Shown: in pieces, positions 35,531 to 46,576 of the stretch
Numbering within the stretch: the first letter of the stretch is position 1
Layout of the letters: every line of letters starts with the position of its first letter
Made by a program: the position numbers and the translations under genes
Assembly: GCA_950097015.1 (NCBI GenBank)
Contig: CATNEN010000025.1
Coordinates: forward strand, 8,234,501 to 8,298,500
DNA length: 64,000 bases
Source: Macrostomum hystrix
Taxonomy: Eukaryota > Platyhelminthes > Macrostomidae
Direction: 5' to 3'
The notes under the pieces: model-generated
Seen by the model: only the letters and a program-made list of their open reading frames with translations
Database searches by the model: none
Told to the model about the DNA's origin: nothing

Positions 35531-36970
35531 ATGGTAGATCTGTGGGATAGATAACTAGGATAGGAGAAAAATGAATAGTCAATAGGGACTCTGATTAGGA
35601 TTCAATACACTCATAGCTGAGGCTGTAGCATGACTAGCAATAGAAGAATAGATTAGATTTGAAATTTGATTCCTACAGACACACTCACACACACACCCTA
35701 TAGCAAGCAAGCTAGGAGAAGTCGCCACACGCGGCGCCGTAAATCACATCGGGCAATTACAACGCCGGGCACACACACGCGCCAGAGAGGCAGACAGAGA
35801 CGGAGCGGAGACTGCTACAGCAAAGAGCATCCGGCGCAGGTCAGGTGAGTGAAAAATAATAAAATACGCTACCGTCAGACTGCAGAACCCACGGCAAAAG
35901 CAGGAGAAGGAAATGCGGAATGACAGACGGAGGGCGGAGGTCGGATGGCTGAAAGCAGCAAGATTAGCCCGAAAGTTATGTTAGGATGGCCCTGGCCAGA
36001 AGTGAAATACAAGCGCCGGCACGACAGGGCAGACAGGCAGAAGCGAGTTGCAATTTTATTTCTCTGCATGTGCTTTTGGCACTGGGCAATGGCTGAGCTG
36101 TTCTGCAATACCCATTGTCTGACTTTTGATGGCTTGGCCGTGTTTTGATAACATTCATGGCTTAGTATAGCAACTGAGGCTGCCTGTTTGCATGTGAGCT
36201 TCTTTTCCTATAATCTTCTTCTCTATTGTCTAACACTCACAAGGACGAGTAAGTTGCAAAATGAGCAAATCAAAAGCAGATAGTAGACGCGAAATATACA
36301 GAGAGCGGCTTAGCAGTCATTACTTATTTATTAGTTTACACATGAGTACCCGCAGACATTGTCAGAGAAAGAGAATTCTCAAAAAAGCTTTCAAAGTGTC
36401 AAACGCGGCTAGTGGCTCTCCGGAACTTGCTACACAGCTGGCCCCTTTAACCCTCCATTAACTGTTCCCAGCCATTAGAATGTAACCCTGACGCATTTCC
36501 TGTCAAATATCCTTAATATCCAATGCTGACAGCGCACGACGGCACACAAAGAGCGACAGAAGGGCCGGCTGGTCTTCAGTGCGTGTTTTTTTATGCTGCT
36601 GCCGCTTAAGCAGCGTGGAGCGAAAACTACTTCACACGGCGGGAGCGGCAGCAGCAGAAGCAGCGGCAGATGTCAGCAAGGCACGTAGAACAGTTATTTT
36701 AGGAAGGAATACGACATTAGAGCTATATACTACCAACAGTCCATAGCTGACTCACTTAATACAGCCAACATGGGCAAAGTCCTAAACAATAAAACACATT
36801 CAGGAGCTTATTTCCTAATCTGCTAATCTGTATAGGAATTTATTTCTGCCACAAACTAAATAAGGCATTCTCTTTGTTTATTGAAATTCAGCTTATACTC
36901 GTACGTAGTATGGCATGAGACACAGCTGCTATTCACCTATGTTGTGCGTTGCTGGTTCGTTTTGATGACA
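35531..36970. other. Non-coding spacer
   Basis: Contains a short CA-rich run near 35680 and a GCAGCAGCAGAAGCAGC patch near 36647. No supported gene. Confidence 0.45.
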
Positions 36971-36974
36971 GAGA

Positions 36975-37045
36975 GAATATCTAATGGTCTCAGGGCTAGG
37001 GCTCGCCGCAATGTTCCTTGAGTTCGAATCCAAGATAAAAACAAA
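36975..37045 (+). mobile_element. tRNA-like SINE head
   Basis: TGGTCTCAGGGCTAGGGC fits an A-box region and TTGAGTTCGAATCCAAG contains a canonical B box. No acceptor-stem pairing was found, so I call it a SINE head rather than a tRNA gene. Confidence 0.45.
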
Positions 37046-37218
37046 CTGGAAGATTTCTGAATTCGGATTTAAAAGCAACCTGTTCTAACTTAGCATTAAC
37101 ACACAAAATCCCACAAAATCCAGAATTTTGCCAGCGGAAAAGCAACAAGGATTTATCCCGCATCAATCACAGTTGCTAGTTGCTATCGGTGAATCTTTTC
37201 GAAACTCAGATTGAAGAT

Positions 37219-37342
37219 GCAGAAATTCATGAAACGCAGAATTCGCTATTTAATTGAACTGCCACTATACTAAAAGAGTGGCAGAAATTCATGAAACGCA
37301 GAATTCGCTATTTAATTGAACTGCCACTATACTAAAAGAGAA
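37219..37342. repeat. Two near-identical tandem copies of a 62-bp segment
   Basis: GCAGAAATTCATGAAACGCA ... ACTAAAAGAG is present twice with no visible substitutions, indicating a recent duplication. Confidence 0.9.
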
Positions 37343-37794
37343 TTTAGCAATTTCTGTATAGAAAATGTCTTTGAGGCGGAGAAGCCGACAAAATAATGTA
37401 GAAAAGCGAATTGAAAACAGAATCGCATGGTTAGGAATTCGATACGAACACAATTATCTGGGAGAATGCTGAGAAAACAACATTGATGATGTAATAGCAG
37501 CCATTTAGCTACAGTGAAAGGGGCTAAATTGCTTTCTTAGAAAAAAACGTTTGAGAACAGGTGAGTCGGCGGTGGGACTACCTGGAAAAGGCAGTATAAG
37601 GGAATCTATGGGGCCTGGATTCCTGGATCCTGGATTCCTTGCGTAGAAGATTTAATGTACCTATAAAACTATCTTACTCGAAGTGACAAAAAATCTGCTT
37701 ATACTATTAAAATAGAAATAGAAACAAGTTGTAAACATTGATGTAAATGTTGATTGGTACCGCTAGCTAAAAATAGTTGCTGGAAACTAGAGTA
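37343..37794. other. Non-coding spacer
   Basis: No supported feature. Confidence 0.45.
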
Positions 37795-38171
37795 AAGCAG
37801 TGAGCTGGTTTCCAGTATAGCAGTGAGCTAGTTTCCAGTGAAGCAGTGAAAGCAGTGAGCTGGTTTCCAGTATAGCAGTGAGCTGGTTTCCAGTGAAGCA
37901 GTGAGCTGGTTTCCAGTATAGCAGTGAGCTAGTTTCCAGTGAAGCAGTGAAAGCAGTGAGCTGGTTTCCAGTATAGCAGTGAGCTGGTTTCCAGTGAAGC
38001 AGTGAAAGCAGTGAGCTGGTTTCCAGTGAAGCAGTGAAAGCAGTGAGCTGGTTTCCAGTGAAGCAGTGAAAGCAGTGAGCTGGTTTCCAGTGAAGCAGTG
38101 AAAGCAGTGAGCTGATTTCCAGTGAAGCAGTGAAAGCAGTGAGCTGGTTTCCAGTGAAGCAGTGAAAGCAC
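37795..38171. repeat. 23/32-bp tandem array
   Basis: Units of CAGTGAGCTGGTTTCCAGT followed either by ATAG (23 bp) or by GAAGCAGTGAAAG (32 bp). The two types alternate at the left and become uniformly 32 bp at the right. Confidence 0.93.
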
Positions 38172-39111
38172 ATTGAAATAACATTAGTGTAAGTTATTAC
38201 AGAGTAAAATGTTTATTAGAATATATCGCTTGAATTACACAGTATTGTCATATGTATTTGGATATTAGAAAAACTTTTACTGGCAATTAAAATTGGCTCT
38301 CAGATAACATGTTTTTCTTCAACCAGTGTTTAATGGCGACCCGGGGAAGTTATTAACCTGGATCAATAATAAACAGAGCATCAATAGGTAAAAAAGAACG
38401 TCCAAGAAAAGCTAAAAAACTGGAATATTGCATATTTGTTTGTTAAACAAAAAGCGAATGTTAAAAAACAATAAATTATCAAACTTTATCAAACTAGCAG
38501 TGTTTTCAGAACTGCAGATTTTCTGAATTATATGGTTGTGAAAACAATGCCGATTCACATGTTACTCACATGGCTAGAGTAAAGTTAGTGTTCACTTATT
38601 GTTAACAACAAATATCAATGACAAACGTCAATGGAATAAAAAATGATCAAGATTTCAATCAAGAATAAAATTGCTATACATAATATACATTAGGAATTAA
38701 TACACTAAATCTATTTAAAAAGCACGTGCGCATTATAACAAAAAAGAACATATGTTATGGAGAAATAAAATGGAAATGTCAATCGAATTGTAATGTGAAA
38801 AGTTCTGGAAGACAGCCAAAACCGTTAATTAACTGTCTTCACAGGTTTGAAAGGACATATTTATATCCCTAATGATATCGATATCTATGGGTGCTGTAAG
38901 CACGGGTGTGTAAAATGTGCCTTGTTCAAGATAGTGAAAGAATTAAATAATTTAAGCAACGCTTAACTGTAGCTAGAATAAAAACAAATTATAAAAGTCA
39001 ATCATAATAAAGCAATAAAAAATTGTGCCATTAAAATTTGTTTTAAACAGCACCGCAGCAACACTTAAAAGATGATCAGAACGATAATTCGGAGTGTAAA
39101 AAATTCTTACT
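38172..39111. other. AT-rich intergenic region downstream of DBNL
   Basis: No gene, array or mobile-element signal seen. Confidence 0.5.
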
Positions 39112-39117
39112 TTTATT
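39112..39117 (-). terminator. Polyadenylation signal AATAAA of DBNL
   Basis: AATAAA on the minus strand, about 84 nt after the DBNL stop codon, is a plausible spacing for the 3' end. Confidence 0.6.
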
Positions 39118-39200
39118 GGGCTAAATTTAAAAGAAAAACGACAAAATATTCGTCACTTCACTGAGCGATATTACTTGCAGTAGTACACTGGGTAATAAAA

Positions 39201-42200
39201 TCACTGTACCAGCTGCACGTAATTAGCTGGGAACATGCCACGTTGGCCGGCCTGGTTGTTGCCAACCCACCAGCCTTCGTCAATCATCTCCACCTGGGTG
39301 ATGGTCTCGCCCTCCAATATGGTTAGCTCGTCTTCATCCTCTGCAATCAGACAAGTTTAATAATGGGATTCGACTGTAATGATTTGTTACAGTCGCATAT
39401 TAGATGACTAGCCTGAATATATTAGATGACTAGCCTGAAGATATTAGATGACTAGCCTGAAGATATTGGATGACTAGCCTGAAGATATTAGATGACTAGC
39501 CTGAAGATATTAGATGACTAGCCAGAAGATATTAGATGACTAGCCTGAAGATATTAGATGACTAACCTGAAGATATTCGATGACTAGCCTGAAGATATTA
39601 GATGACTAACCTGAAGATATTAGATGACTAGCCTGAAGATATTAGATGACAAACCTGAAGATATTAGATGACTAGCCTGAAGATATTAGATGACTAGCCT
39701 GAAGATATTAGATGACTAGCCTGAAGATATTCGATGACTAGCTTGAAGATATTAGATGACTAGCCTGAAGATATTAGATGACTAACCTGAAGATATTAGA
39801 TGACTAGCCTGAAGATATTAGATGACTAACCTGAAGATATTCGATGACTAGCCTGAAGATATTAGATGACTAGCCTGAAGATATTAGATGACTAGCCTGA
39901 TGATATTAGATGACTAGCCTGAAGATATTAGATGACTAACCTGAAGATATTCGATGACTAGCCTGAAGATATTAGATGACTAGCCTGAAGATATTAGATG
40001 ACTAACCTGAAGATATTAGATGACTAGCCTGAAGATATTAGATGACTAACCTGAAGATATTCGATGACTAGCTTGAAGATATTAGATGACTAGCCTGAAG
40101 ATATTAGATGACTAACCTGAAGATATTAGATGACTAGCCTGAAGATATTAGATGACTAGCCTGAAGATATTCGATGACTAGCCTGAAGATATTAGATGAC
40201 TAGCCTGAAGATATTAGATGACTAGCCTGAAGATATTAGATGACTAGCCTGAAGATATTAGATGACTAGCCTGAAGATATTAGATGACTAGCCTGAAGAT
40301 ATTAGATGACTAGCCTGAAGATATTCGATGACTAGCCTGAAGATACTAGATGACTAGCCTGAAGATACTAGATGACTAGCCTGAAGGCATTAGATGACTA
40401 GCCTGAATATATTGGATGACTAACCTGAAGTTATATATAATAGAAGTTACGAGCATATGGGAGAAATAATGCCAGCGCCCACTCACCGGCTACATATTCA
40501 TACAAAGCAACGGCGGTCAGCATGCCCTCCTGCTGTTGCTCTTCCACCTCAGTGTTGGCATAGACATCTTCCTCGGCGTTGTCATCGATCGATGTCTCTG
40601 TAGGGTTAGCCGGCTGATGCTGCTGCTGCTGCTGCGGCGGTGGCTGCGTCGGCACTTGGGCAGGGGGAACAACCACCGGCTGCTGGGGCTCCGGCTCGGC
40701 AGTATGGGAGACGTCCGCCTCGGAGTAGACATCAGCCCAATCGTCCTCCTCTGGCTGCTGCTGCTGTTTCTGCTGCTGCTGAACTGGCGGCTCTGGACAC
40801 CTGGGCGGCGGCAGCTGTGGAGGAAGTTCAACAGGTTGAGGTTTGACCTCCTGCTGATGCTGCTGCCGCTCTTTCTCGGCCTCCCTAGCAAGACGGTCCA
40901 TTTCGGCGCGGGGATCAACGCGCTGGTAGTTGGACTGCACCGGCTCGGAATCAGGATGATGCTGCTGCTGCTGCTTTTGCTGCTCCTTCTCGGCCTCCCT
41001 AGCAAGACGGTCCATTTCGGCGCGGGGATCAACGCGCTGGTAGTTGGACTGCACCGGCTCGGAATCTGGATGATACTGCTGCTGCTTTTGCTGCTCCTTC
41101 TCGGCCTCCCTAGCAACACGGTCCATTTCGGCGCGGGGATCAACCCGCTTATAGTTGCTACCCACAGGCTGTGGCGCCTCCTCAACATGGCCGCGCGTCA
41201 GATTCTCAATTTCAGCTTTGGGATCAATGCGCTTGTAGCTGGCCCCTGCCCGCTGCGGCATTTCTTCAGTCTTGCCTTTAGTCAGGCTCTCAATTTCGGC
41301 TTTGGGATCGATGCGTTTATAACTGCTGCCAATCTTCTGCGGAGCGACTTCTGCTTTGCCGCGCGTCAAGCTTTCAATTTCAGCTTTGGGATCAATGCGC
41401 TTGTAGCTGGCCCCAGCCCGTTGCGGCATTTCTTCAACTTTGTCTTTCGTCAAGCTTTCAATCTCAGCTTTAGGATCAATGCGTTTGTAGCTGGCCCCAG
41501 CCCGTTGCGGCATTTCTTCAACTTTGTCTTTCGTCAAGCTTTCAATCTCAGCTTTGGGATCTATGCGTTTATAACTGCTGCCAATCTTCTGCGGAGCGAC
41601 TTCTTCTCTTTTGTCGCGCGTCAAGCTTTCAATTTCGGCCTTGGGATCAATGCGCTTGTAGTTGGTGCCGGCCCGGTGTGGCAGCTCTTCAGTCTTGTCC
41701 TTGGTCATACTCGCAATCTCGGCCTTGGGATCAATGCGCTGATAGTTCGTGCCGATTCGCTGCTGGCTGGGCGGCTCGACCGCCGGCTTCTCCTTGGCCA
41801 GGCGGGCCAGCTCGGCAGTCGGGTTCACCCGCTGGTAGACGCTGGCGGCCGGCTTCTGCGGCTTTACGGGTGCCTCGCGACGCTGCGTGGTCAGGTTCTG
41901 CACCTCCGCCTGGCGCTGTCGGCGAAGCTCTTCGGCGCGTCGGCGACGCTCCTCGGCGTCACGCATGGCGGTCAGTTCGGAATCCTCGGCCCCCTGCTTG
42001 ACAGCGCCGGCCGAGTAACTGGAGCCGGAGGAGCCCGCCACCTTCTTAAGCACATCCTGAAGGGTCGCAGTGCGCGATTTGAGGAACTCAGGACTCAGAA
42101 CTCAGGAATAGCCCACTGTAGGATAGAAGGATAGGGGGATTTCACAGTAGGATAGAAAGATAGGGGGAATCCCCACTGTGGGATAGCAGGATAGGGGGAA

Positions 42201-43920
42201 TCCCCACTGTAGGATAGCAGGATAGGGAGAATCCCCATCTGTAGGATAGCAGGATAGGGGGAATCCCCACTGTAGGATAGCAGGATAGGGAGAATCCCCA
42301 TTGTAGGATAGTATGATAGGTGAATCCCCACAGTAGGATAACAGGATGTGGGCCTCGCACCGTAGGATAGCAGGATAGGGATAATCCCCATTGTAGGATA
42401 GTATGATAGGGGAATCCCCACAGTAGGATAACAGGATGTGGGCCTCGCACCGTATGATATCAGGATAGGGAGAATCCTCACTGTAGAATAGCGGGATTTA
42501 GGGTTCCGACTGCAGGATAACGGGAATCCCCGCTTTAGAACAACAGGTCACTAGGAATCCCAACTATGGAACAACAGGTGAATGGGAATCTAAACGGTAG
42601 AAAAACAGGTGAATGAATGGGAGTCCCGACTGTAAAATAGCAGGGAAACAGGATGGCAGATGTGAGCTGGATGGGAAAAGATCCCTACTAATGAATGCTT
42701 ACCTTTTCATCAAGGTCATCTTCATTGCGAGCCTCCAACCGAATATGAATAGAGGGACAGAGTCGCTGCACCTCGTAGGAATGAGTACTGCTCATCGCTT
42801 TAGTCTTCTCATGGGCACCCTCGCCCTGCCAGGTGATGAAGACAAACTTATTGAGCCTGGTGTTGGGATCGGTGACCCGCACGAAGCCGTACTGCACCTT
42901 GCTGCCGCTGAACCCTTCAGCCATGCCAGAGAGGCCATCGTCTAGCAATCGAACAAGATTTGCGCAGGTTAATTAGGTAATAAGGGAACGATTATGGGAT
43001 TCGTTTTAATTAGGCATGCATACTTCTCCTTTTGTGAGCTTTACGCTATTCATAATTTTTCTCATTCGCTTCTCATCCTACAGTGAGGAATTCTCATTCG
43101 CCTCATATCCTACAGAGGGGATTTCCATTCGCCTCATATCCTACAGAGGGGATTTCCATTCGCTCTTATCCTACAGCGGGGATTCCCATTCGCTCTTATC
43201 CTACAGTAGGCGATTCCCATTCGCTCTTATCCTACAGTGGGGGATTCCCATTCGCTCTTATCCTACAGTGGGGGATTCCCATTCGCTCTTATCCTACAGT
43301 GGGGGATTCCCATTCGCTCTTATCCTACAGTGGGGGATTCCCATTCGCTCTTATCCTACAGCGGGGATTCCCATTCGCTCTTATCCTACAGTGGGGGATT
43401 CCCATTCGCTCTTATCCTACAGTGGGGGATTCCCATTCGCTCTTATCCTACATTCGGGGATTCCCATTCGACTCTTATCGTACAGTAGGGGATTCTCATT
43501 CGTATCCTCTCATACAGTGGGGATTCTCACTCGACTCTTATCCTAAAGTGGGGATTCCCATTTGCCCTTTATCCTACAGTGGGGGATTCCCATTCACCGC
43601 TTTTCCTACAACGAGGTAAATAATTATTATTCTATCTGGGATTCCCATGTTCTCGGCGGTCTAACATGAAAGCAGACACAATATGTCAACTTACCACCAG
43701 TCTCCACTACTTTCAGATCATTGGTTTGACCCTCGTAGCCAAAGATCACCCTGTAAGTGGTAAAATAGCGAATAGAAATCGAATGAATCGACATGATCAC
43801 CACACTGCAGTTGAGAAAGCCTTTCCATCCTCACCAGTTGATTTTGCCAGATTGTGAGGCCACATCGGCTATGGCCGATCGAATTTCCTCTCCGTGCCGA
43901 TTGAGATTTATGGAGGCCAT
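39201..43920 (-). CDS. DBNL: Drebrin-like protein (ABP1): ADF-H domain, expanded repeats, SH3 domain; five exons
   Basis: An actin-binding adaptor that links F-actin to endocytosis and the cell cortex. Exons (minus strand): 43835-43920, 43695-43750, 42703-42941, 40487-42056 and 39201-39340. They total 2,091 nt (696 residues) with every phase matching and GT..AG borders. It starts MASINLNRHGEEIRSAIADV. Exons 1-3 and the start of exon 4 give an ADF-H domain (VIFGYEGQTNDLKVVETG, KVQYGFVRVTDPN, ITWQGEG). Exon 4 encodes a charged coiled coil and eleven repeats around a YKRIDPKAEIESL-type motif, then a Q/P-rich stretch. The SH3 domain is split over exons 4 and 5 (ALYEYVA, then EMIDEGWW and FPANYVQLVQ) and ends the protein, as in animal DBNL. 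Human DBNL is about 430 residues; the extra length is the repeats. An acceptor (TTTTAAACAG) lies 9 nt before the ATG. No frameshift is needed. Confidence 0.96.
39397..40433. repeat. 22-bp tandem array filling the last DBNL intron
   Basis: About 47 copies of ATTAGATGACTAGCCTGAAG plus AT occupy roughly 90% of the 1,146-bp intron 39341-40486. Variants are TTCGATG, CTAACCTG and a few single changes. The intron interrupts the SH3 coding region (phase 1). Confidence 0.95.
42095..42650. repeat. ~31-bp tandem array in DBNL intron 3
   Basis: Units of CACTGTAGGATAGCAGGATA followed by GGGGGAATCCC, about twelve regular copies to 42480 and decayed ones to about 42650, inside intron 42057-42702. The core CACTGTAGGATA with AATCCCC is the reverse complement of the unit in the array at 43085-43610. 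Confidence 0.92.
43085..43610. repeat. ~31-bp tandem array in DBNL intron 2
   Basis: Units of CTCTTATCCTACAGTGGGGG followed by ATTCCCATTCG, about 17 copies, inside intron 42942-43694. It is homologous to, but inverted relative to, the array in the next intron. Plus-strand frames of up to 178 codons are repeat artefacts. Confidence 0.93.
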
Positions 43921-44964
43921 TTTGTCAGTCTGTTTAAAAGGCACCAGATAATTAAGAAGTGCTTATCAGCTGAAAAGGCAATTATAACGTTATATATATT
44001 TAGTTTCTCTATAAAACTACTGTAAGTAGAACGTTTAAAATTTTAAATTTTTAAAAATTATTTTAGAAATCTAAAAAAACATAGGTATTTTAATATAAAA
44101 ATTCTTTATTCACGAACGCACGATGCAAAGCTTCAACGCGGCCAGCGTAAAATTTCTGCTTTGTTTAACCATAGTTTATAATATAGAATTCCAAGTGATA
44201 TTGAAACAATATTGATTGAAACAACATAACAATGAGAAAGAACTAAAAACATTAGCACGAATGACTAAAAAGCATAAAAACTAACTGAGATTATAACAGT
44301 TTCTAGGAAACTTGAATTTTAAAACACGGAAAAAAGCTGTGCACACTGAAAACTGGCTGAAAACTGGATTTAAATTTTAAACAAATCAAATGACAATATT
44401 TACCTTTAGATCAACCAAACTAAACAAATAAATTAGTTTATTTAATAAAAGGAAGCAAAGCATTTTGAGATCAATTTATTAACTGATAGCGCCAAAAGTA
44501 AGTCTTTAAGAAAGCAACTTAAATATGAAGCAATTTAATCATTAATTTGAATTATACAAAGCAAAAAATAAGCTCAGCAAAACTAGTAATATTAGAATAC
44601 TGGAGGACAAGGGAAAATATAATGAGAGATTAGTACTCAAATATCTACTTGTATTATTACTGCTTTAGCAATAATGGTAAGTAGTATCAGACGTATATTG
44701 CACATAAAAATCTAGCAATCATAAGCTTATTTCAATAATCGAAATAAAGTACAATTTCAAGATTCGAATGACTAGACTTAGAAAAATAAAATAGTTTTTT
44801 TTTCGTATAAACAGCATAGAATACTGTCAGGAGAGAGATCGTTGTTAGTGACACTAACTTTAATTTTCCAACCAGAAGTCTCGATCGACTAACCAAAGCC
44901 TCCGTTCACAATCAAACCGTTTCAGGAAAAGAAGAAAATATTTTAACTGGACCGCTTAAATCAT
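43921..44964. other. AT-rich region upstream of DBNL
   Basis: The first nine bases on the minus strand (ACTGACAAA) are probable 5' UTR, preceded by the acceptor TTTTAAACAG. The remainder is AT-rich with no gene or array seen. Confidence 0.5.
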
Positions 44965-44968
44965 TTTA

Positions 44969-45028
44969 TTAATGATCCGGATCTGGTACCTGCGTGTCTT
45001 CGAGGTCTCCATGTGTGCAAACTATAAC
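44969..45028 (-). other. Candidate orphan terminal exon (20 codons)
   Basis: After a pyrimidine-rich tract and acceptor (CTTTCTCTCTCCTGGTCAG), a phase-0 frame reads VIVCTHGDLEDTQVPDPDH and a stop. AATAAA overlaps the stop codon. No upstream partner exon was identified. It could be an alternative last exon of SCOC or chance. Confidence 0.25.
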
Positions 45029-45088
45029 CTGACCAGGAGAGAGAAAGCATAGGGCATAAAAGCAATCGCAACATTTCCCTTAAAAAAC

Positions 45089-45553
45089 TCCACAATCTAT
45101 GGCCCAAACTCCACATTCTAAGATCTAAACTCCAGTCAATGGTCTAAACATCAGTCAATGGTCTAAACATCAGTCAATGGTCTAAACATCAGTCAATGGT
45201 CTAAACATCAGTCAATGGTCTAAACTCCAGTCTATGGTCTAAATTCCAGTCTATAGTCTAAACTCCAATCAATAGCCTAAACTCCAGTCTATGGTCTAAG
45301 CTCCAGTCTATGGTCTGAACTCCAATCAATAGCCTAAGCTCCAGTCTATGGTCTAAACTCCAGTCTATGGTCTAAACTCCAATCAATAGCCTAAACTCCA
45401 GTCTATGGTCTAAACTCCAGTCTATGGTCTAAACTCCAATCAATAGCCTAAACTCCAGTCTATGGTCTAAACTCCAGTCTATGGTCTAAACTCCAATCAA
45501 TAGCCTAAACTCCAGTCTATGGTCTAAACTCCAGTCAATGGTCTAAACTAGAT
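45089..45553. repeat. 19-bp tandem array with 57-bp trimers
   Basis: Units CTAAACTCCAGTCTATGGT and CTAAACTCCAATCAATAGC. In the middle of the array they repeat as trimers (two of the first, one of the second). It lies about 190 bp after the SCOC stop codon, so it may be in that gene's 3' UTR. It is the rightmost minisatellite in the window. Confidence 0.93.
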
Positions 45554-45738
45554 AATCGCGTAGAATAGAAGAGAAAATGGAAATAAAAAACGGGTGACGT
45601 CGGCCGAAGGAAAGGTGCCAATGGCCGTGGCGGACAGTTGAGGCAACAGTTTCTTATCGTAGTCTATGGCCTAATCTATGATCTGTTGAAAAGCGGAAAG
45701 GGGAAAGAAGGGCTGGATGCCAGCAACAAAACCATTGT

Positions 45739-46097
45739 CTATGACTCCGGCCGCTTCTTTCCAGCTGGCGGTGGCTGTCCGCGACCGCGTTTCGACTTCG
45801 GACTGCCGGCTGTGAACACGGAGCTGGCGGCCATTAAGTTCTCAATGTACTGGCCCAGGACGCGATTCTCGTTTCTTAATTTAAGATTTTCTTCTTTCAC
45901 GCTGTCAACTCGCGAGCTAAGATCTTCCAGCTGTATTCTGCAGCTCCAGTATCTGGGCCAACTAAACGACTTTTCTCTTCTTCTTCGGCTTCTTCGCCGC
46001 AGGAACCGCCGAGGCAGTCGCCGCCGCTGCCAAGCTCCGACCAGCGGATCGACGAGGCTGATTCGTCCTCGTCTAATTCAGCCGGGTGATTAGACAT
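45739..46097 (-). CDS. SCOC: Short coiled-coil protein SCOC (two single-base frame breaks)
   Basis: A small coiled-coil protein that binds ARL1 at the Golgi and takes part in autophagy regulation. It starts at ATG 46097 ([16 protein letters not shown]) and has an acidic lead ending EEEEKSRLV. It then matches the conserved SCOC coiled coil: [45 protein letters not shown]. It finishes with a basic tail ([19 protein letters not shown]) longer than in vertebrates. Two extra bases break the frame: one in GGCCCAG (45955-45957) and one at about 45931. Without them the 359-nt span is 119 codons including the stop. An acceptor (GTCTTTCAG) lies 13 nt before the ATG, from cis- or trans-splicing. Confidence 0.93.
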
Positions 46098-46109
46098 TGC
46101 TTGGAGGGA

Positions 46110-46119
46110 ACTGAAAGAC
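46110..46119 (-). promoter_or_regulatory. 3' splice acceptor just upstream of the SCOC start
   Basis: TGTCTTTCAG on the minus strand leaves only a 13-nt leader (TTCCCTCCAAGCA) before the ATG. This fits either an upstream 5' UTR exon or spliced-leader trans-splicing. Confidence 0.45.
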
Positions 46120-46309
46120 AAAGTTAATGAGGAATGCAGTTGAAGAAGACTACTGCAAGTAGAGATGTACGAATTGTCAATCTAGGGCTGTCAGAATTGT
46201 CTGCGTCGAATCAACGACAAACTAAAAACTCACCCCGCAAGCAGAAATGACACCTAAAATACTACCTAGCTTCGAGGTTAACAAGGCTGATATCTAATTC
46301 TTAAGGACC

Positions 46310-46375
46310 AAGTGGTTTCTACAGGGCTGAGATTCGAACTCACGACGTCTAGGCTAAGCGATGACCCTTACGATC
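46310..46375 (-). mobile_element. tRNA-like SINE head, minus strand
   Basis: On the minus strand, TCATCGCTTAGCCTAGACG is followed by GTGAGTTCGAATCTCAG, a canonical B box. It lies in the gap between NME6 and SCOC. No full tRNA fold was established. Confidence 0.45.
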
Positions 46376-46576
46376 TAAACATTCTTAAAAAAACAATAAT
46401 TAAGATTAGGAAAGAATGAGGAACGATTTTGTCAAACCAAAAATTATATTCACAAATACTTATTGAATGTACACATATAAAATGCATTATATTTCAACAT
46501 ATAAGAAGATAGAAGATAATAAGCTACATTTACGAGTATTATTTAATGTCTGTTTCTAAGAATATATAAATACAAT

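Noticed and set aside
36975-37045. Functional tRNA gene
   Set aside because: A and B boxes are present but no acceptor or anticodon stem could be paired; a SINE head is more likely. The same applies to 6808, 14255, 32817, 34423 and 46310.
40536-42134. Plus-strand 532-codon frame opposite DBNL exon 4
   Set aside because: It is the antisense shadow of the repetitive DBNL exon, whose minus-strand product has clear homology and correct splicing.
45638-46093. Plus-strand 151-codon ORF overlapping SCOC
   Set aside because: It is antisense to a clearly conserved SCOC coding region.
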